A DNA stretch of 64,000 bases, from positions 525,131-589,130 of the forward strand of contig NZ_BMSV01000004.1 of NCBI RefSeq assembly GCF_014649335.1, written 5' to 3'. Under the pieces are notes generated by a model, which was not told where the DNA came from, made no database searches, and was given only the letters and a program-made list of their open reading frames with translations. Position 1 is the stretch's first letter. Each line of letters opens with the position of its first letter. The DNA is from Streptomyces roseolilacinus. GTDB lineage: Bacteria > Actinomycetota > Actinomycetes > Streptomycetales > Streptomycetaceae. A program made the position numbers and the translations under genes. Below are positions 60,030 through 64,000 of this stretch, piece after piece.

Positions 60030-60944
60030 ATGATCAGGGCACACGCACTCACCAAGACGTACGGGACGAGAACCGTCGTCCAGGACCTCACCTTCACCGT
60101 CCGCCCCGGCACCGTCACCGGTTTCCTCGGCCCGAACGGCGCCGGCAAGTCCACCACCCTGCGCATGCTCCTCGGCCTGGACGCGCCGACCCGCGGCCAC
60201 GCCACCGTCGACGGCCGCCCCTACGCCTCCCACCCGGCGCCGCTCACCCGGGTCGGCGCCCTCCTGGAGGCCCGCGCCGTCCACCCGGGCCGCACCGCCC
60301 GCGGCCACCTCCGCTCCCTCGCCCTCACCCACGGCCTGCCGCGCCGCCGCGTCGCCGAGGTCCTGGAGGTGACCGGCCTGACGGGCGTCGCGGACCGCCG
60401 CGTGAAGGGCTTCAGCCTCGGCATGGGCCAACGCCTCGGCATCGCCTCCGCCCTCCTCGGCGACCCGGCGGCGCTCGTCCTCGACGAACCGGTCAACGGC
60501 CTGGACCCGGAGGGCGTCCTGTGGATCCGCACCCTCCTCAGGTCCCTCGCCGCCGAGGGCCGCACCGTCCTCGTCTCCTCCCACCTGATGTCCGAGATGG
60601 CCCTCACCGCCGACCGCCTGATCGTCATCGGCCGCGGCCGGCTCCTCGCGGACACCACCGTCGACGACCTCGTGCGGCGGTCCGGCGGCCGGACCGTCCG
60701 GGTCGTCACCCCGCGCTCCGCGGACCTGCGGCGCGCCGTCCTGTCCGCCCACCCGCACGCCGAGGTCACCGCCGACGGCCCCGACGCCCTGGAGGTACGG
60801 GGCGTGGACGCGGCCGACATCGGCCGGGCCGCCGCCGGTGAGGCCGTCCCCCTGTACGAGCTGACCCCGCGCGACCCCTCCCTGGAGCAGGCGTTCATGG
60901 ACCTCACCCGCGACACCGTCGAGTACCAGGGAGCCGCCGCGTGA
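60030..60944 (+). CDS. ABC transporter ATP-binding protein (bacitracin/lantibiotic-type)
   Basis: A 304-aa ATPase: Walker A GPNGAGKSTT, signature FSLGMGQRLGIASALL, Walker B LVLDEPVNGLDPEG, H-loop SSHLMSEMALTADR. FSLGMGQRLG and the C-terminus resemble BcrA/NatA-like proteins of antibiotic or peptide resistance. TAGCGT stands 7 nt before ATG 60030. Its stop overlaps the permease start. The two-component system downstream probably regulates the pair. Confidence 0.9.
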   Translation: MIRAHALTKTYGTRTVVQDLTFTVRPGTVTGFLGPNGAGKSTTLRMLLGLDAPTRGHATVDGRPYASHPAPLTRVGALLEARAVHPGRTARGHLRSLALTHGLPRRRVAEVLEVTGLTGVADRRVKGFSLGMGQRLGIASALLGDPAALVLDEPVNGLDPEGVLWIRTLLRSLAAEGRTVLVSSHLMSEMALTADRLIVIGRGRLLADTTVDDLVRRSGGRTVRVVTPRSADLRRAVLSAHPHAEVTADGPDALEVRGVDAADIGRAAAGEAVPLYELTPRDPSLEQAFMDLTRDTVEYQGAAA

Positions 60945-61726
60945 GCACCGGGACGACCTCCCCGTACGCCGTCACACCGCTTCGCGTCCTGCGCGCGGAG
61001 TGGTTCAAGCTCCACTCGCTGCGCTCCTCCCGCGTCACGGCCGCCACCGCCGTGTTCGCGGTCGTCGCGGTGGCACTGGTGATGGGCGGCACGTACACGT
61101 CCGGGGGCGGCGACGCGGACATCGACCCGGTGGTCCTGGTCCTCCAGGGCACCCTGCTGTCGCAGATCTGCCTCGCCGTCCTCGGCATCCTCGTCACCGC
61201 CGGCGAGTACGCGACGGGCGCGGTCCGCGCGACGCTGACCGCCGTACCGGCCCGTCTGCCCGTCCTGTGGGCGAAGGCCGCCGTCTTCGCCGCCACGGCG
61301 TTCACGCTCAGCTTCGCCACGGCCCTGGCCGCCTACCCGGCGGCGCAGCTGCTCCTCGCGGACACCGACATGGCGGGTTCGCTGGGGGACGACGGGGTGG
61401 TCGCCGCGATCGCGGGGAACTCCGCCGGCGTCACCCTCGTCGCCCTGGTCGCCCTGGGCCTGGGCGCGCTGCTCCGCTCGGTGCCCGGCGCGCTGGGCGC
61501 GTTCATCGGCTGCGTCGTCATCCTCCCGGAGATCCTGGGCGCCCTCCCGTACGAGGTGGTGGAGACGGTCCTGCGGTACTTCCCCACGCAGGCCGCCGGC
61601 GCCCTCGGCTCGTCCACCCCGCTGCCCGGCGCGGCTTCCCCCGGCGGGGCGCTCCTGGCCCTGCTGCTGTGGGCGGGCGGGACGCTGGCCCTCGCCGGTG
61701 TCCTGCTGAAACGCCGCGACGTGTGA
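60941..61726 (+). CDS. ABC-2-type permease
   Basis: A 261-aa permease with LRAEWFKLHSLRSSRVTAA at its start, then six membrane segments; the YATGAVRATLTAVPARLPVLWAK-like loop (about 90-110) is typical of ABC-2 permeases with BcrA-like ATPases. Overlaps the ATPase gene by 4 nt. Confidence 0.9.
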   Translation: MSTGTTSPYAVTPLRVLRAEWFKLHSLRSSRVTAATAVFAVVAVALVMGGTYTSGGGDADIDPVVLVLQGTLLSQICLAVLGILVTAGEYATGAVRATLTAVPARLPVLWAKAAVFAATAFTLSFATALAAYPAAQLLLADTDMAGSLGDDGVVAAIAGNSAGVTLVALVALGLGALLRSVPGALGAFIGCVVILPEILGALPYEVVETVLRYFPTQAAGALGSSTPLPGAASPGGALLALLLWAGGTLALAGVLLKRRDV

Positions 61727-61752
61727 CCGCTTCCCGTACGAGGATGGGCGGC

Positions 61753-63027
61753 GTGGAGCAACGGGCTGGTGAGGTGGGGGTCCTGACGGCCCGTGTGCAG
61801 GCGGCGCTGCACCGGGTGCGGGCGCTCGACCGACGCCGCCCGCTGCTGTGGGACGCCCTGCTGACGGGGTTCTTCGTGGTGGCCGCGCTGACGGACGCGC
61901 GGGGCGGCTGGCGGAACATCACCGCCAACCCGCACGTGCCGGTGGGCCTGGTGCTGCTGTTGAGCCTGATGTTGTCGGTGCCGCTGCTGTGGCGCCGCCG
62001 GCGTCCGCTGGCCGTGCTGGCCGTGATGGCTCCGGCGGCGCTGGTCAGCCAGTGGACGGGCGCCCTGCTCCAGGCGGAACTGGTGCAGCACGTGGTGGTG
62101 TTCAACATCGCGCTGCGGTTGCCGTTGCGGCGCCTGTGGTGGGCGGCGGCACTGCTGGTGCCGCCGCTGGTGGTGGGCTCGGTGCGGTTCCCCCGGGCGG
62201 GCTGGGACCAGTTGGTCGTGACGCCGCTGTGGGCGTTCTCGCTGGTGGCGCTGGGCGCGCTGGTGGTGCGTACGCGGCAGGAGTACACGGCGTCGCTGGT
62301 GGAGCGGGCGCGTCAGCTGGAAGTGGAGCGCGACCAGCAGGCCCGGTTGGCCGCGGCGGCGGAGCGGGCCAGGATCGCCCGGGAGATGCACGACATCATC
62401 GGCCACAACCTGTCGGTCATCACGGGTCTCGCGGACGGCGGCCGGTACGCGGCGGTGAAGTCCCCGGAGCGGGCGGCGCAGGCCCTGGACGGGATCGCGT
62501 CGACGAGCCGCCAGGCCCTGACGGAGCTGCGCCGCCTCCTGGGCGTCCTGCGCGACGAGCCGGCCGACGGCGGGGCGGGGGCGGAGCCGCCGGAGCTGAG
62601 CCCGCAGCCGGCGCTGGCGGACCTGGACCAGTTGCTGGACGGCGTGCGGGCGGCGGGGCTGCCGGTGCGCTTCACGGTCCGGGGGGAGGCGTCGCCGCTG
62701 CCGCCGGGCCGTCAGCTCACGGTGTACCGGGTGGTGCAGGAGGCCCTGACGAACACGTTGAAGCACGCGGGCCCGGGGGCGACGGCGACCGTGGAGGTGT
62801 CGTACGACGACGGGGTCGCCGTCCGGGTCACCGACACGGGCTCGGGCGGCGCGGGTCCGGGCGGCGCGGCCGCGGGGGGCGGGCCCGGCCGGGTCCGCGG
62901 CCGGGGGCTGACGGGCATGCGGGAGCGTGCGGCCCTGTACGACGGTGTCCTCGAGGCCGGCCCCCTGCCCGCGCCGGCGGGGGGCTGGCGTGTCCATCTG
63001 CGACTTCCGAAGGATCCTGTGACGTGA
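61753..63027 (+). CDS. NarL-type sensor histidine kinase
   Basis: A 424-aa kinase. Four to five membrane segments occupy about 30-175 with almost no extracellular loop, the type that senses membrane stress or an ABC transporter. HisKA_3: ARIAREMHDIIGHNLSVITG with His at the centre. The HATPase has QEALTNTLKHAGPGA and GRGLTGMRERAALY. GTG 61753 is preferred because GAGGAT is 7 nt upstream; ATG 61744 is in frame and possible. Its stop overlaps the regulator start. Confidence 0.85.
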   Translation: MEQRAGEVGVLTARVQAALHRVRALDRRRPLLWDALLTGFFVVAALTDARGGWRNITANPHVPVGLVLLLSLMLSVPLLWRRRRPLAVLAVMAPAALVSQWTGALLQAELVQHVVVFNIALRLPLRRLWWAAALLVPPLVVGSVRFPRAGWDQLVVTPLWAFSLVALGALVVRTRQEYTASLVERARQLEVERDQQARLAAAAERARIAREMHDIIGHNLSVITGLADGGRYAAVKSPERAAQALDGIASTSRQALTELRRLLGVLRDEPADGGAGAEPPELSPQPALADLDQLLDGVRAAGLPVRFTVRGEASPLPPGRQLTVYRVVQEALTNTLKHAGPGATATVEVSYDDGVAVRVTDTGSGGAGPGGAAAGGGPGRVRGRGLTGMRERAALYDGVLEAGPLPAPAGGWRVHLRLPKDPVT

Positions 63028-63689
63028 CGACCGTGCTCATCGTGGACGACCAGCCGTTGCAGCGGTTCGGTTTCCGCATGCTCCTGGAGAGCCAGGAGGA
63101 CCTGTCGGTGGCGGGGGAGGCCGGGTCGGGCGCGGAGGCGGTCCGTCTGGCGGCCGAACTGCGGCCCGACGTGGCGTTGATGGACATCCGCATGCCGGGG
63201 GTGGACGGTATCGAGGCGACCCGCCGCATCGTCGCGTCGGGGGGCCGTACGCGGGTGCTGATCCTGACGACGTTCGACCTGGACGAATACGCGTACGCGG
63301 GGCTGCGAGCCGGGGCGAGCGGTTTCCTGCTGAAGGACGCCCTGCCGGAGGAGGTGCTGTCGGGGGTGCGGGCGGTGGCGTCGGGGGACGCGGTGGTGGC
63401 ACCGCGGCTGACGCGGCGGCTGCTGGACGCGTACGCGCAGCACCTTCCGCCGGTTCCGGGGGCGGCGCCGGCTCCGGATCCGCGGCTGGCGACGCTGACG
63501 GAGCGGGAGCGGGAGATCCTCACGGTGATCGGCCGGGGGTGGACGAACACGGAGATCGCCGAGCGGTTCCACCTGGCGGAGTCGACGGTGAAGACGCACG
63601 TGGGCCGCATCCTGGCGAAGACGGGTTCGCGGGACCGCGTGCAGGCGGTGATCCTCGCGTACGACACACGCCTGGTGCGGCCGTCGTAG
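63024..63689 (+). CDS. NarL/LuxR-family response regulator
   Basis: A 221-aa regulator: receiver TVLIVDDQPLQRFGFRMLL, phospho-Asp in VALMDIRMPGVDG, LKDA near 105; LuxR HTH LTEREREILTVIGRGWTN and LAESTVKTHVGRIL. Start GTG overlapping the kinase stop. It probably controls the ABC transporter upstream. Convergent with the rRNA operon, separated by one hairpin. Confidence 0.92.
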   Translation: MTTVLIVDDQPLQRFGFRMLLESQEDLSVAGEAGSGAEAVRLAAELRPDVALMDIRMPGVDGIEATRRIVASGGRTRVLILTTFDLDEYAYAGLRAGASGFLLKDALPEEVLSGVRAVASGDAVVAPRLTRRLLDAYAQHLPPVPGAAPAPDPRLATLTEREREILTVIGRGWTNTEIAERFHLAESTVKTHVGRILAKTGSRDRVQAVILAYDTRLVRPS

Positions 63690-63750
63690 GAAGAGGCCTC
63701 GGAGACCGGAGAAGGATCCGGGGGCCCGGAAAAGGCTCCGGAAATGCGGA

Positions 63751-63778
63751 AAGCCCCGCACCATGAGGTGCGGGGCTT
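63751..63778. terminator. bidirectional hairpin between response regulator and 5S rRNA
   Basis: AAGCCCCGCACC (63751-63762) and GGTGCGGGGCTT (63767-63778) pair perfectly with a 4-nt loop. It ends the rRNA operon on the minus strand and the two-component operon on the plus strand. Confidence 0.9.
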
Positions 63779-63790
63779 CCCGGAAAATGT

Positions 63791-63909
63791 GTTCGGCGGC
63801 GTCCTACTCTCCCACAGGGTCCCCCCTGCAGTACCATCGGCGCTGAAAGGCTTAGCTTCCGGGTTCGGAATGTAACCGGGCGTTTCCCTAACGCTATGAC
63901 CACCGAAAC
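63791..63909 (-). rRNA. rrf: 5S ribosomal RNA
   Basis: The minus strand begins GTTTCGGTGGTCATAGCG and contains the conserved CCGAACCCGGAAGCTAAGCC loop and GGGAGAGTAGGACGCCGCC end, the standard actinobacterial 5S. Exact ends may vary by one or two bases. Confidence 0.95.
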
Positions 63910-64000
63910 TCTATGAAGATGTCGAACTCGACCGGCCGACCAAGAGGCGGGAGTTCGTTACTTCAGAACTGACACAGTGGACGCGAGCAACTGAGGACAA
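63910..64000 (-). other. 23S-5S intergenic spacer
   Basis: The minus strand GTCAGTTCTGAAGTAACGAA region is the usual Streptomyces 23S-5S spacer with processing stems. The 23S 3' end lies at or just beyond the right edge (last bases TTGTCCTC on the minus strand), so the window opens into an rRNA operon on the minus strand. Confidence 0.75.

Noticed and set aside
1..64000. tRNA genes
   Set aside because: No cloverleaf with GGTTCGAATCC-type T-arm was recognised on either strand by eye; a tRNAscan run would be needed to be certain.

Overview
The window is high-GC actinobacterial chromosome and reads as a Streptomyces core region. GlnR, Nur, PstSCAB, PitH, mycothiol synthase, polyphosphate kinase, RsiG and a 5S rRNA at the right edge occur in an order that, from memory, matches the S. 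coelicolor SCO42xx to SCO41xx region read in descending order (nur SCO4179, glnR SCO4159, ppk SCO4145, pstS SCO4142). I see no insertion sequence, prophage, CRISPR array or tRNA. Coding density is high; many starts are ATGA or GTGA overlaps or appear leaderless, with a -10-like hexamer 7 nt before the start codon.

Region by region. 1-4.2 kb: tail of an NlpC/P60 hydrolase, a receiver-linked PP2C phosphatase, DUF2516, an HbhA-like protein, an XRE regulator with a palindromic operator, and a DUF5710/HNH-like protein. 4.2-13.3 kb: a mercaptopyruvate-type sulfurtransferase coupled to an ATP-grasp enzyme; two TetR genes apparently co-transcribed with a HelD/HelR-type RNA polymerase-recycling helicase and divergent from a DrrAB-type exporter; and an Eis-type acetyltransferase. 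13.4-18 kb: RsiG (c-di-GMP-dependent anti-sigma-WhiG), Dtd, YgfZ, Nur, a nitrobindin-like protein, a 33-aa membrane protein, a frameshifted gene and a DsrE-like protein. 18-20 kb: two paralogous small secreted proteins with rodlin-like C-terminal motifs, in gene-poor DNA carrying a 17-bp tandem repeat.

20-26 kb: a cysteine leader peptide and attenuator ahead of a CysA-type sulfurtransferase and DUF1416; LmeA-like, membrane, MoaD-like and hydrolase genes; then glnR preceded by leader hairpins and an overlapping 23-codon uORF. 26-33.5 kb: a LacI regulator, HtrB-like protease with the CssRS two-component system, PI-PLC-like protein and 5'-nucleotidase. 33.6-45.4 kb: mshD, ppk-CHAD-Nudix, PHO boxes and pstSCAB, pitH with its PhoU-like partner, and csoR with its operator. 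Nitrogen, phosphate and secretion-stress control therefore sit side by side.

45.4-59.3 kb: lipoprotein, small Zn-ribbon-like protein, BBE-type oxidase and PAP2 phosphatase, then a block resembling a relaxase-free type IV secretion system: transglycosylase/NlpC hydrolase, VirB2-like, VirB8-like and VirB6/TrbL-like membrane proteins, SCO6880-family protein, VirB4-like ATPase and a TraG-like protein with no visible Walker A. Two inverted copies of a roughly 50-bp element bracket this block. 59.3-64 kb: a GNAT, an ABC transporter with its two-component system, and the 5S end of an rRNA operon.
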